From positions 543-18,593 of the forward strand of contig DNDP01000483.1 in the NCBI GenBank assembly GCA_003484235.1: 18,051 bases of DNA. Reading direction: 5' to 3'. The stretch comes from Verrucomicrobiales bacterium. GTDB taxonomy: Bacteria > Verrucomicrobiota > Verrucomicrobiia > Limisphaerales > RI-55. Made by a program: the position numbers and the translations under genes. The notes beneath the pieces are model-generated. The model was not told the origin of the DNA and ran no database searches. It saw nothing but the letters and a program-made list of their open reading frames with translations. Positions 5,919 to 14,104 of this stretch are shown here, piece by piece. The number at the start of each line of letters is the position of its first letter. The first letter of the stretch is position 1.

Positions 5919-6661
5919 GCCGCCCGACCGGCAGTTGGTGAAGCTACCGCGGGTCGGACGTTTGATTTCCCGGTAACCCGACGGGGTTGAGTTTGATGGT
6001 CTCTCTCATCGCGCCACGAACCCGTTGGGGCAGGATTTACGAATCGTGTTGGACCTGTTGGGCGACGCGCTGAGGCCCAGTTGTCAATGCGCCCGGCAGA
6101 GCCGAAGCCCGGATTGACCTCCGATTCAAGCCGACCAGATCCAGGTGAATCTGACCCCGTCTCCAGCGGGCGCCTTTGATGGGCGCTTGGGCACAGCGTC
6201 GGAAAGCGACTGGCTTATGGGCGATCTACCATTTCCCCTTTTTGCCGACTTGGATTTCTGCGCCACCATTCGTGCTGTGGCGCGAAGGTGCGGGAGTCGG
6301 ACCGGTCAAAACCGCCAGCCGGTGCAGGAATGGTGCAAAGACGGTGCAGTTCCCGACTTTCGGTCCGTCGCTCGACTGGCGGTTCGCGACGTGAATGGGC
6401 GGATGAGTTTCTGAATTGCCGACGCAGGCGCCAAGTTTGTCTGCGCAGCCGGGCCGGGTGTGGGGGCCTTCAGTTCGGCTGCCCGCATGTTTTGGCTGTT
6501 GGGTACCCGCCGGATTAAGTGCTTTACGCCCCGTCGGCGAATTCCGCACACTCCGGCCATCAAACGCGTCGGCACCGGCGGCTCCCGGCAAGGGGAGGCC
6601 ATTGCCGGATCCGAAGGCAGGGTGAATGACGGCTCGGGGAACGCCGTCCGAAAAGCAAGCT
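5919..6661. other. 743-base gap with palindromes but no convincing gene
   Basis: All open frames here lack recognisable domains and appear to be chance reading frames in GC-rich DNA. Visible items are two related short palindromes (5975-5988 and 6019-6030), a stretch GGTGAATCTGACCCC near 6144 that resembles ends seen near REP-type repeats, three GGTGCA copies at about 6320-6350, and a GC-rich segment before the secretin. The secretin operon promoter should lie here, but no -35/-10 pair is clear. I tried to match known riboswitch cores in the last 150 bases and could not. Confidence 0.5.
5975..6030. repeat. Pair of related short palindromes, REP-like
   Basis: AACCCGACGGGGTT (5975-5988) has 5-bp arms AACCC/GGGTT. 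AACCCGTTGGGG (6019-6030) has the same left arm and a shorter match at the right. They are 30 bases apart, directly after the glycosyltransferase. Such AACCC-nn-GGGTT palindromes are, from memory, common in repetitive intergenic elements of Verrucomicrobia. Neither has a following T-tract. Confidence 0.4.
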
Positions 6662-8668
6662 ATGGCAGCAGTCACTCGCGACGGCATCAAAATCACGTTG
6701 GTAGCCCTGGCGGCCCTCGCAGCGACTTCGTGCGCCTCGCGCCGGGAACGTCCGGCCGGTCCAATCCCCGATGCCCGGCCATCGGCCGCGGAACCGGCCA
6801 CCAACGGGGTGGCGGCGGCGGCCAGCCCAGCTCCCGCCCAGGTGGAGATTCCCAAGGTCCGGTTCGACGCCGCCCACGACGAGGAGATCAAGAAGGTCTT
6901 CGATCTGGCCAACAGCGGCCGCTGGGAGGAGGCGGAGAATCAGGCACGGTCGCTGGTCGAGCAGTTCCCGAACGATTCGGCGTTGAACCGGCTTTACACC
7001 TGGGTGTCGGATTCGCGCCAGCGTGTCCGCGACCAGGCGATCGAGGACAAGATCCGGCAGATCGACTCGAAGAACACGCCCTTCAACCCGACGGTCAAGA
7101 GCATCCTGACCGAGCAGAAGGACCGCGGCCTCACCCCGCGCAAGGATTTGCGGGATGCGGTGCAGCAGATCGAATCCACGCCCTACGTGCCCAACAGCTA
7201 CGGCCGGAAGATCGAGCACCAGGGCTTTCTGGGCAGCCCGTCCATCACCGAGGGCCCGATGGCCGAGCTGCTGAACCGGCGGATCTCGATCCATCTGGAC
7301 GACGTCACGCTGGACCAGATCATCTTCGAGCTGGGAGACCGGGAGAAGATCAACTTCGTGGCGGACCGCTCGCTGCCCGCCTTCCAGAAGAAGCTCAGCG
7401 TCAATTTCGAGCAGGTGCAGCTCCGGGAGTTCCTCGAGTATGTCTCCCGCAACCTCGAGATCAGCTTCCAGGTGGGCGAGGACCTGATCTGGATCGTGGA
7501 CGGCAAGGACCCGAAGAACACCAAGGAGGAAACGCGGGTCTACCGGCTGCGCAAGGGCTTCGTGATGCCCGCCCGGTTTGCCGACGACAACCCGACCCGC
7601 GTGGTGGTGCAGAACAAGGACGTGACCACGACCACCGTCACGGAAAAGCTGAACCTGTTCGTGCCGGACCTGACGCCGGAGAAGCCGTCCATCGAGCAGG
7701 TCATCGCCGACTTCTTCAAGGGCTCGAAGTACCTGATCGACTACGAGCGCAACCTGATCGTCGCGAGCGGCACCCGCGAACAGCTCGAGGTTTTGGAGCG
7801 GCTGATCGAGGAGTTTGACCAGCCGATCCAGCAGGTGCTGATCGAGGCGCGGTTCATCACCGTGTCCGAGCCGGCGTTTCTGCGGCTGGGCGTGGCCTGG
7901 GAGACGGGGCGCAACCTGTTGAACCAGGAGGACGTCAAGGCGGAGGATTTCACCCGCCTGGCGCCCACTTCGGTGGCCCTGCCGATTTCCGAGACGTTCA
8001 CCAACATCCTGGGGCGGGAGAACCTTTCCGCCACGCTCACCGCGCTCACCCAGAGCGGCGAAAGCCAGACGCTGAGCGCGCCCCGCCTGCTGCTGGTCAA
8101 CAACCGTCCGGGCAAGATCAGCGACGGCAAGATCCAGTATTACTACGAGCAGTACACGGTGAAGCAGACCTCGTTCGAGCGCGGAACCACCTCCAGCCTC
8201 GTCCCGGACGGCAAACCGACGAAGATCACCTCGGGCGTCGAACTCGATGTGGTGGCCAGCATACCCGGCGATGGCGAGAGCATCGTGCTGGGGCTCCGCC
8301 CCAAGGTCAGCCAGGACGTGCAGCTGGTCACCTTCGCCACCATCACGGATGTGGACGATTCCGGCCGGCCGGTCAGCACCTTCGAGATCAAACTGCCCGA
8401 GGCGCGCACCCAGGAGCTGTCCACGCGCGTGATCGTGAAGTCGGGCGAAACCGTGGTGATGGGCGGCGTGCTCGAGCGGAACCAGACGACCTTCGTGGAG
8501 TCGGTGCCCCTGCTCGGCAACCTGCCGCTGGTCGGCGCGCTGTTCCGCCGCCGCACCGAGATCGACGCCCCGCGCTACCTGCTGATTTTCGTCACCGCCA
8601 CGATCGTGTCGGAATCCGGCGAGTTTGTGCTGCCCCGGTCCCCGGAGACGGTGGGGAGCGTTCCTTGA
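6662..8668 (+). CDS. Secretin, GspD/PilQ family (outer-membrane channel of a type II/IV-pilus-like system)
   Basis: The protein (668 aa) begins with a signal peptide (MAAVTRDGIKITLVALAAL) ending AATSC, which may be a weak lipobox with Cys24. A Pro/Ala-rich linker and a short helical, TPR-like part follow (about 70-115). An N0/STN-type domain is at about 205-290 (ISIHLDDVTLDQIIFELGD ... LREFLEYVSRNLEISFQV) and an N1/KH-like domain at about 340-390 (LIVASGTREQLEVLERLIEEFDQP). The secretin pore domain fills about 450-655, with SAPRLLLVNNRPGKI, GETVVMGGVLE and the C-terminal signature VPLLGNLPLVGALFR. It forms a multimeric outer-membrane gate. ATG 6662 gives the better signal peptide; ATG 6626 has a closer AGGG but a long polar start. 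It leads a five-gene operon, with only 10 bases before the next gene. Confidence 0.92.
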   Translation: MAAVTRDGIKITLVALAALAATSCASRRERPAGPIPDARPSAAEPATNGVAAAASPAPAQVEIPKVRFDAAHDEEIKKVFDLANSGRWEEAENQARSLVEQFPNDSALNRLYTWVSDSRQRVRDQAIEDKIRQIDSKNTPFNPTVKSILTEQKDRGLTPRKDLRDAVQQIESTPYVPNSYGRKIEHQGFLGSPSITEGPMAELLNRRISIHLDDVTLDQIIFELGDREKINFVADRSLPAFQKKLSVNFEQVQLREFLEYVSRNLEISFQVGEDLIWIVDGKDPKNTKEETRVYRLRKGFVMPARFADDNPTRVVVQNKDVTTTTVTEKLNLFVPDLTPEKPSIEQVIADFFKGSKYLIDYERNLIVASGTREQLEVLERLIEEFDQPIQQVLIEARFITVSEPAFLRLGVAWETGRNLLNQEDVKAEDFTRLAPTSVALPISETFTNILGRENLSATLTALTQSGESQTLSAPRLLLVNNRPGKISDGKIQYYYEQYTVKQTSFERGTTSSLVPDGKPTKITSGVELDVVASIPGDGESIVLGLRPKVSQDVQLVTFATITDVDDSGRPVSTFEIKLPEARTQELSTRVIVKSGETVVMGGVLERNQTTFVESVPLLGNLPLVGALFRRRTEIDAPRYLLIFVTATIVSESGEFVLPRSPETVGSVP

Positions 8669-8678
8669 ATGCACGTCG

Positions 8679-10469
8679 ATGAACCGGAATTCCCTGCCTT
8701 CCGCCCGCCGGTTTCTGGTGGTTGATGTCGGCAGCCGCTGTCTCAAGGCGCTGCTGGTTTCCAGCCTGTTCGGCCGCATCCGCGTTCACGCCCACCGGAT
8801 CATCGGCCTGGACGAAACCTCGCAGCCGGGATCGGTCGGCTGGAGCCGCGTGCTGCAGGAGCTGACCGAGGAGCTGGGTTCGCATCCCCTGGCGGTCAGC
8901 GTGCCCCAGCACGCCACCGATTCCCAGGTGCTGGACCTGCCCGGCGCCGACGCCCGGACCATCCGCGAGCAGATTCAACAGGATGTCGTCAAGCTGAGCG
9001 GTCTGTCGGAGAGCGCGATCATCTACGACTACGGCCAGCTGCAGCCCTTCGCGCAGTACACCAACCCCTTCTGGGTGACCCACGCCCGCGAGAGCGAGGT
9101 GCTCAACGTCGTCCGGCAGTTTGAAGCCCTCGAGGAGGACATCTGGGAGATCACCTCCACGGGCAACGCGTTGGTCGCCGCATATCGTGAAGCGGGCGGA
9201 GGCAAGGGCAGCGCGGTGCTGGTCGACCTGGGCTCGGCCGGAACGGTGGTCTCCATCGTCTACCAGGGCCAGGGCCGTTTTGTCACCAGCTTCGCCGTCG
9301 GGGGGCTGCTGTTCGCCGAACAGATCCGGCTGGAGCGGGAGTGCCCGGCGATGGAGGCCGAGTTTGCCAAGAACACGGAGGACCTGCTGACCGGCGACCG
9401 CGCGATGCCGACGCTGCGCCAGCTGGTGGACCGCTGGCATGGCGAGCTGGTGCGCATCATCGAGGACTGGATCAGCGAACATCCGTTGCTGAACATTTCC
9501 GCCAGCCAGTTCGAGGTGGTGCTGAGCGGAGGCGACGCCGAGATGCCCGGGCTGCTGGAGTATCTGCGGGCCAACAGCGTGCTGGCCTTCCGGCGGTGGT
9601 CGGAACTGAACCCGGTGCCCGCGCTGCAGCCGGCCGGTCAGTTCGCGGTCGTTTACGGGCTTGCGGTGACCCTGCTGCGGCGGACCCCGCCCTCCACCTC
9701 GCTGGTGCCCGAGGAGATGCGCTCCGCCCGCACCGAGCATGGCGCGATGCAGCTGCTCCATGCCGGAACCTGGCTGGTGCTGATGATCGCGGCGCTGGTG
9801 CTGGGATTCGGCACCTGGCAGAAGTACTACCTGATCCAGGAGGTGGAACGGCAGCTTTCCAGCGCGCGCGAAGTGCTCTCCACCGCGCGGCGGATCGACC
9901 AGCTGAAGCTCCAGCTTGCCGGCGAGTATGAGGAGGTGCGACCCGTGCTGGCGCGGCAGCAGCAGACGATCGCGACGATCCGGACGCTCGGCCTGCTCTC
10001 GACGCAGATGACGCCGAGCAACTCCTGGTATGTTCTCTTCGCGGATGCGGACAGCTATTTCAACCAGCCCCAGCTGCCGGCCGGCACCAACGCGCCGCCG
10101 ACGGCCCCCGCGTCCACCAACGTTCTCAGCCGCCTGACCAACGCATTCGTGGCGGAGCTCAGCACCCCGCTTGATGCCACCACGGCGCGCGCACTGCTCA
10201 CCGACGTCATCGAGCAGTTCAAGCGCAGTCCGCTCTTCCGCAAGGTGGACATCCTTCCGCCCGATCAGCGGCGCAGGCTGGTGCCGGACGGCGTGCTGGT
10301 GCCCGGCGGGCACTACGCCCTTTCATTCTCGATGAATGAGAATGAGTTTCAGCGGCCCGTTCTGACCGGTGATGAGATCCGCCAGTTGATGGCCCGTTCC
10401 GACGCGGAGCGCACCAATGCCGGTCGCGGTCCGGTGACCGTGCCCACACGCCGGGGGGATCGGCCATGA
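8679..10469 (+). CDS. PilM-PilN fusion (GspL-like): actin-fold cytoplasmic domain, one membrane helix, periplasmic domain
   Basis: Residues 1-345 have an actin-like PilM pattern: VVDVGSRCLKALLV at 14-27 (first phosphate loop), VLVDLGSAGTVVSIV at 180-194 (second) and VVLSGGDAEMPGL at 280-292 (adenosine loop). One helix at about 362-380 (GTWLVLMIAALVLGFGTW) is followed by a coiled coil (390-435) and a PilN-like periplasmic part. In canonical type IV pilus systems PilM and PilN are separate; in type II secretion GspL joins the two, so this is GspL-like by layout. It would tie the ATPase to the periplasmic PilO/GspM and PilP/GspC partners. ATG 8679 starts right before the actin fold; an ATG at 8625 overlaps the secretin and adds 18 unlikely residues. 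A proline- and threonine-rich insert (about 465-482) lies in the periplasmic part. The stop overlaps the next start as ATGA. Confidence 0.85.
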   Translation: MNRNSLPSARRFLVVDVGSRCLKALLVSSLFGRIRVHAHRIIGLDETSQPGSVGWSRVLQELTEELGSHPLAVSVPQHATDSQVLDLPGADARTIREQIQQDVVKLSGLSESAIIYDYGQLQPFAQYTNPFWVTHARESEVLNVVRQFEALEEDIWEITSTGNALVAAYREAGGGKGSAVLVDLGSAGTVVSIVYQGQGRFVTSFAVGGLLFAEQIRLERECPAMEAEFAKNTEDLLTGDRAMPTLRQLVDRWHGELVRIIEDWISEHPLLNISASQFEVVLSGGDAEMPGLLEYLRANSVLAFRRWSELNPVPALQPAGQFAVVYGLAVTLLRRTPPSTSLVPEEMRSARTEHGAMQLLHAGTWLVLMIAALVLGFGTWQKYYLIQEVERQLSSAREVLSTARRIDQLKLQLAGEYEEVRPVLARQQQTIATIRTLGLLSTQMTPSNSWYVLFADADSYFNQPQLPAGTNAPPTAPASTNVLSRLTNAFVAELSTPLDATTARALLTDVIEQFKRSPLFRKVDILPPDQRRRLVPDGVLVPGGHYALSFSMNENEFQRPVLTGDEIRQLMARSDAERTNAGRGPVTVPTRRGDRP

Positions 10470-11323
10470 GCGTGACGCAGAAACTCGGCAGCCGTCGCCT
10501 GAGCGTGACCATCGCCCTGCTGCTGCTCGCGGTGTACTACGCGGCCGTTTACCGGCCGCTGGTGCGAAGGGAACTGGACCAGACCCGGCCCTTCCAGGAA
10601 ATGCAGCGGCAGCTGAGTGCGGCGGCGACCAACAACCCCGCCATCAGCGGCCTGACCATGGCGCCATTGGAGGCCATGGAGAACGGCCTGCGCCTCGCCT
10701 TGTCCAACGTGTCGAAGGCGCGCCAGTTTCTGTCGGCCCGCCTCCGGCCGGAACCGGCCATTGCCACCAATCTTCTGCGTCCGTTCCAGCTGATCGACTA
10801 CCAGAACGAACGGCTGAACCGGGGTGACCGGCTGATCAGCATGGCGGGCGGGCGCAAGGTGAAGCTGCTGCCGGCGGTCACGGCGGGGCTGCCCGAATAC
10901 ACCATCGAGAATCCGCGGCCCGAGCTGCTCTGGGGCCAGCTGTCGCTGGTGGACGGCGTGCTCCGCGCCGCCGTGGAGTCCGGCGTGGCTTCCATCGAGT
11001 CGGTGACCATGGATGCGCCGCTCACGCACCCACCGGGGCCGGGTGCGCGGGAGCAGTTCATCGAGTTCCCCCTGCGGATCGAGCTGGTGGGCGGTTTCAA
11101 CGCGCTGACCCGCCTGCTGGCAACGGTGGTTGCCGATCCCGATCAGCGAAAGGAACTGAAGCTGCCGGAAATCGACGGGTTGCCGGTGGCCACGCTCCAC
11201 CGTATTCTCGCCGTCAAGGAACTGCCTGATTCGCCCGGGAGCCTTCGCCTGATCGCGGAGTTCAGCGGTTTCGTGAGATTGCCGTCGAACCCGGCGTCCG
11301 GTACGGCCGGGCCCAACCCATAG
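10466..11323 (+). CDS. PilO/GspM-like inner-membrane alignment protein
   Basis: A short cytoplasmic start (MSVTQKLGSRRL) leads into one membrane helix (SVTIALLLLAVYYAAVY), then a helical stretch and a periplasmic domain ending in a short Pro/Gly tail; 285 aa in total. Size, topology and position after a PilM-PilN protein fit PilO/GspM, which pairs with PilN/GspL through ferredoxin-like folds. The sequence itself is weakly conserved in this family, so the call rests mainly on context. The start overlaps the upstream stop by four bases, and the stop is directly followed by the next ATG, which suggests strict co-translation. Confidence 0.72.
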   Translation: MSVTQKLGSRRLSVTIALLLLAVYYAAVYRPLVRRELDQTRPFQEMQRQLSAAATNNPAISGLTMAPLEAMENGLRLALSNVSKARQFLSARLRPEPAIATNLLRPFQLIDYQNERLNRGDRLISMAGGRKVKLLPAVTAGLPEYTIENPRPELLWGQLSLVDGVLRAAVESGVASIESVTMDAPLTHPPGPGAREQFIEFPLRIELVGGFNALTRLLATVVADPDQRKELKLPEIDGLPVATLHRILAVKELPDSPGSLRLIAEFSGFVRLPSNPASGTAGPNP

Positions 11324-11842
11324 ATGAGCCAGTCACCTGAACGACAAAAGGGCTTTTCGCTCGCGCTGTTTCTCGGCGCGTTGGTTTTGCTGGCGTTGGC
11401 GACCGCCGGGCTGGAGGGGCGGCTGCTCATGCTTTCCACGCCCGTGGGGCGGGGCAAGGTCGAGTCCGAAGTGGCGGTCAACCAGTTCGAAAGCCTGTTT
11501 CAGCGCGAGGCCATTGGCGGCCTGGTGTCCGACGACCAGCGGCAGGACGTGTTTGCCACCACCTACTTCAACAAGCCCAAGCCACCCGAGCCCGCGCCTG
11601 AACCGCCGCGAACCCGGCAGGCCGCATTGACCTACCTGGGGACGATCAGCGGCAGCCGGGGCGAGCCGGCCGCCTTCGTGCGCGTGGATGAAGCGGTGCG
11701 GAGGTTCGATGCAGGCGCCGTCGTGATTGACGAATGGCGGATCGGGCAGATTGAAAGTTCGGCGCTGATGCTCACCAACGGTGCGGCCACCAACCAGCTG
11801 GGTTTTCGTCAGACCGTCCAGGTCGAGGTCCCCATCCGTTGA
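11324..11842 (+). CDS. PilP/GspC-like periplasmic linker protein
   Basis: The 172-residue protein has one membrane helix at about residues 12-30 (SLALFLGALVLLALATAGL), a linker with a proline-rich run (KPPEPAPEPPRT), and a compact C-terminal domain (YLGTISGSRGEPAAFVRVDEAVRRFDAGAVV onwards, ending in QTVQVEVPIR). That domain resembles the homology region of GspC/PilP, a small beta-sandwich that contacts the secretin N0 domain: a 'G.. ..A.V..dg.v..v..Gd.i..w.i..I' pattern can be read. It links the inner-membrane complex to the secretin encoded at 6662. The ATG follows the previous stop with no gap, and nine bases separate it from the ATPase gene. The anchor is a helix, not a lipobox as in classical PilP, so it is closer to GspC. 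Confidence 0.7.
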   Translation: MSQSPERQKGFSLALFLGALVLLALATAGLEGRLLMLSTPVGRGKVESEVAVNQFESLFQREAIGGLVSDDQRQDVFATTYFNKPKPPEPAPEPPRTRQAALTYLGTISGSRGEPAAFVRVDEAVRRFDAGAVVIDEWRIGQIESSALMLTNGAATNQLGFRQTVQVEVPIR

Positions 11843-11851
11843 TTCAACCCC

Positions 11852-13597
11852 ATGGCCGCACCTTCCAGCCAGCTTGAGCCCGGCATGCTGCTGTTCCAGC
11901 AGGGCAAGATCGGCGCGCGTGAGCTGGAGCAGGTGCGTCGCCGCCAGGAGCGGCTGCGCGTGCCCCAGCACCGGGCGATCGTCGAGCTGAACTACGCCAC
12001 CGAGGAGGATACGTGGCGGGCGCTCGCGCAGATTCAGAACGTGGAGCTGGTGGACCTCACCGCCAGCCCCCCTTCACCCGAGGCGCTGAAGGCCGTGCCG
12101 GTCAAGTTTGTCTTCCACTACCACATGGTGCCGTACGCGCTGGAGGGCGAGCAGTTGACGATTGCCTTCAGCGAGCTGCCGCGGCCGATGGAGCTGGGCA
12201 ATCTCCGGTTGCTCTTGAGCAAGCGCATCAAGGTCGTGCTCGCCACGCCCAGCAGCATCCACGCGCTGCTCAAGAAGCAGTTCGGGCTCGGCGCGGAGAC
12301 GATCCAGAAGCTCCGCGAGGACAAGAACCTGGCCGACGGTTCGGAGGAGGTAATCTTCGACGTCAAGGCCGGCGACGACGATTCGGCGGTCGATGCGACG
12401 ATCGCCCGGTTCGTGGACCAGATCCTGGTCGAGGCGCTGCGTCTCCAGGCCACGGACATTCACCTCGAGCCCTACCACGCCAGCATCCGGCTTCGCTACC
12501 GCATCGACGGCATCATGCACAGCGTTCCCGTGCCGGAAGGCATCCGCGAGCTGCATGGCGCCATTGTGTCGCGGCTGAAGATCATGGGCGGGCTCAACAT
12601 CGCCGAGAAGCGGCTGCCCCACGACGGGCGCATCGCCATGAAGACCGGCGGCGAGGAATACGATCTGCGCGTTTCCATCATTCCGACCAAATACGGCGAA
12701 ACCGTCTGCCTCAGAATCCTCGGGCGGCAGAGCCTTTTTCTGGACCTGGGTCAGCTGGGAATGGATCCGCTCCATGAACGGCTGTTTGCGCAGATCACCA
12801 GCCTGCCGCAGGGGCTGGTGCTGATCACGGGGCCCACGGGCAGTGGCAAGACCACCACCCTGTATGCGGCACTGGCCCACGCCAACGATTCCACGCGGAA
12901 GATCATCACCATCGAGGACCCCGTGGAATACCAGCTCGAGGGAGCGACCCAGATCCAGGTGCGTGAGGACATCGGCCTGAGCTTCGCCAACGGCCTGCGC
13001 AGCATGCTGCGACACGATCCCGACGTGGTGTTGATCGGCGAGATCCGCGACTCCATCACCGCTGAGATCGCCATCCGGGCTGCCCAGACGGGGCATCTGG
13101 TTTTCTCGACGCTGCACACCAACGACAGCATCTCGGCCGTTACACGCCTCATCGAGATGAAGATTGAACCGTTTCTGGTGGGATCTTCGCTGGTGTGCAG
13201 CATCGCCCAGCGCCTGACCCAGCGGATCTGCCTGCATTGCCGCGAGGAGGACAGTGATCTGCCGGCGGATTTGCGGGCGGAGATGGCGGCGGCACTGTCC
13301 ATTTCCGTGCCCGAGGTCCGCGCCTTCAAGGGCGTCGGCTGTGTGGAGTGCAGCCAGCGGGGATATCGTGGGCGGGTGGCCATCTACGAGTTCTTCCTGA
13401 TGACGGATGAGATCGCGGATCTCGTGGAGCCCGGCGTCCGCACCGGCAGCCTGCGGCGGCAGGCCCGGGCACAGGGCTGGCGCTCGCTGCGGGACAATGC
13501 CTGGTCAAAAGTGCAGAGCGGGTTGATCCCCATCACCGAGCAGCAGCGGTTGACCCGCCAGTTGAACCTGCGCGATTGGCTGGCAGGTTCGGCCTAG
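11852..13597 (+). CDS. Assembly ATPase, PilB/GspE family
   Basis: The 581-aa protein has an N-terminal MshEN-like domain (about 1-140), a linker, and the secretion ATPase core. Key motifs: Walker A GPTGSGKTT at 327-335, Asp box around IITIEDPVEY at 351-360, Walker B DVVLIGEIRD at 391-400, and His box TGHLVFSTLHTND at 413-425. Four cysteines, C460-x2-C463 and C497-x2-C500, form the zinc site typical of PilB/GspE and missing in PilT, so this is an extension or secretion ATPase, not a retraction one. The hexamer works at the cytoplasmic membrane face and powers pilin or pseudopilin polymerisation. It is the last gene of the operon; no GspF/PilC platform gene follows, since the next gene is acylphosphatase after a 210-base gap. 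Confidence 0.95.
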   Translation: MAAPSSQLEPGMLLFQQGKIGARELEQVRRRQERLRVPQHRAIVELNYATEEDTWRALAQIQNVELVDLTASPPSPEALKAVPVKFVFHYHMVPYALEGEQLTIAFSELPRPMELGNLRLLLSKRIKVVLATPSSIHALLKKQFGLGAETIQKLREDKNLADGSEEVIFDVKAGDDDSAVDATIARFVDQILVEALRLQATDIHLEPYHASIRLRYRIDGIMHSVPVPEGIRELHGAIVSRLKIMGGLNIAEKRLPHDGRIAMKTGGEEYDLRVSIIPTKYGETVCLRILGRQSLFLDLGQLGMDPLHERLFAQITSLPQGLVLITGPTGSGKTTTLYAALAHANDSTRKIITIEDPVEYQLEGATQIQVREDIGLSFANGLRSMLRHDPDVVLIGEIRDSITAEIAIRAAQTGHLVFSTLHTNDSISAVTRLIEMKIEPFLVGSSLVCSIAQRLTQRICLHCREEDSDLPADLRAEMAAALSISVPEVRAFKGVGCVECSQRGYRGRVAIYEFFLMTDEIADLVEPGVRTGSLRRQARAQGWRSLRDNAWSKVQSGLIPITEQQRLTRQLNLRDWLAGSA

Positions 13598-13807
13598 GCG
13601 GCCCGCCAGCCGGGATTTTGGACCGCGGCGAGTTCCGATCGGTGCAAAAAACGGTTGAGGCACAGAGGCCTACAAAATCGTTGCGCGTTGCCTTTCGGTT
13701 GTGGCTTCATCTTGCCGTGTTTGGACCCGGGTGAAGCACGATCCGCGTGGTCGATCTGCCCCGGATGAGTCGTACCCGCCCAAACATTGGGGCGACAGCG
13801 CATTGGT

Positions 13808-14086
13808 ATGGCACGCAGCCGTTTGCAGGTATTCTTCTCCGGCCGGGTGCAGGGCGTCGGGTTTCGCTACACCGTGAAATCGCTGGCGGCGGGATTCGAT
13901 GCCACTGGCACGGTCGCCAACCTGCCGGACGGCCGGGTTGAGTTCGTGGCGGAGGGCGAGCAACCCGAACTGGAGGCCTTCCTTCAGGCCATCCGCGATT
14001 CGGAAGTCGGGCGTTTCATCCGGCAGGAAGAAGTGTCTTGGGCTGCGCCCGAGGGCCGGTTTCGCGGATTTGAAATCGTCCGCTAG
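13808..14086 (+). CDS. acyP: Acylphosphatase
   Basis: This 92-residue protein has the full family size and signature: GRVQGVGFRYTV at 12-23, with catalytic Arg20 holding the phosphate, and GTVANLPDGRVEFVAEG at 34-50, with Asn38 that positions the attacking water. It hydrolyses acyl phosphates such as acetyl phosphate or 1,3-bisphosphoglycerate in the cytosol. ATG 13808 gives the usual start close to the first strand; other in-frame starts upstream add unrelated residues. The gap of 210 bases before it (13598-13807) has no clear gene, only a weak imperfect inverted repeat (GCTTCATC at 13704, GGTGAAGC at 13730). The next gene starts 18 bases after its stop, so the two may share a transcript. 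Confidence 0.93.
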   Translation: MARSRLQVFFSGRVQGVGFRYTVKSLAAGFDATGTVANLPDGRVEFVAEGEQPELEAFLQAIRDSEVGRFIRQEEVSWAAPEGRFRGFEIVR

Positions 14087-14104
14087 AGTTTGAACGAGCA
14101 AGTC

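Noticed and set aside
6144..6160. GGTGAATCTGACCCC word as the end of a REP/RAYT-type mobile element
   Set aside because: Only a single word resembles such ends from memory; no partner arm or transposase remnant was found nearby.
6500..6661. Possible riboswitch (c-di-GMP or c-di-AMP class) before the secretin gene
   Set aside because: GCCGGATCCGAAGG and GGGTGAAT recall parts of the ydaO/yuaA motif, but the spacing and remaining core do not fit, and no GEMM core was found. A covariance-model search would decide it.
6460..7818. 452-codon + strand frame overlapping the secretin in another frame
   Set aside because: Composition is Gly/Arg/Pro-rich with no motif, and it conflicts with the secretin frame.
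6560..8779. 739-codon - strand frame opposite the secretin
   Set aside because: The + strand encodes a full-length secretin with all family motifs. The antisense translation is Arg/His/Leu-rich without domain pattern.
8592..10313. 573-codon - strand frame opposite the PilM-PilN gene
   Set aside because: Antisense shadow typical of high-GC DNA; the + strand product has clear actin-fold loops and operon context.
13704..13737. GCTTCATC / GGTGAAGC inverted repeat before acylphosphatase
   Set aside because: The arms have a mismatch, the loop is long, and it is neither followed by T nor near a promoter that I can see; probably chance.
13594..13803. 69-codon - strand frame between the ATPase and acylphosphatase genes
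   Set aside because: No domain or start context, and the length is within chance for this base composition.
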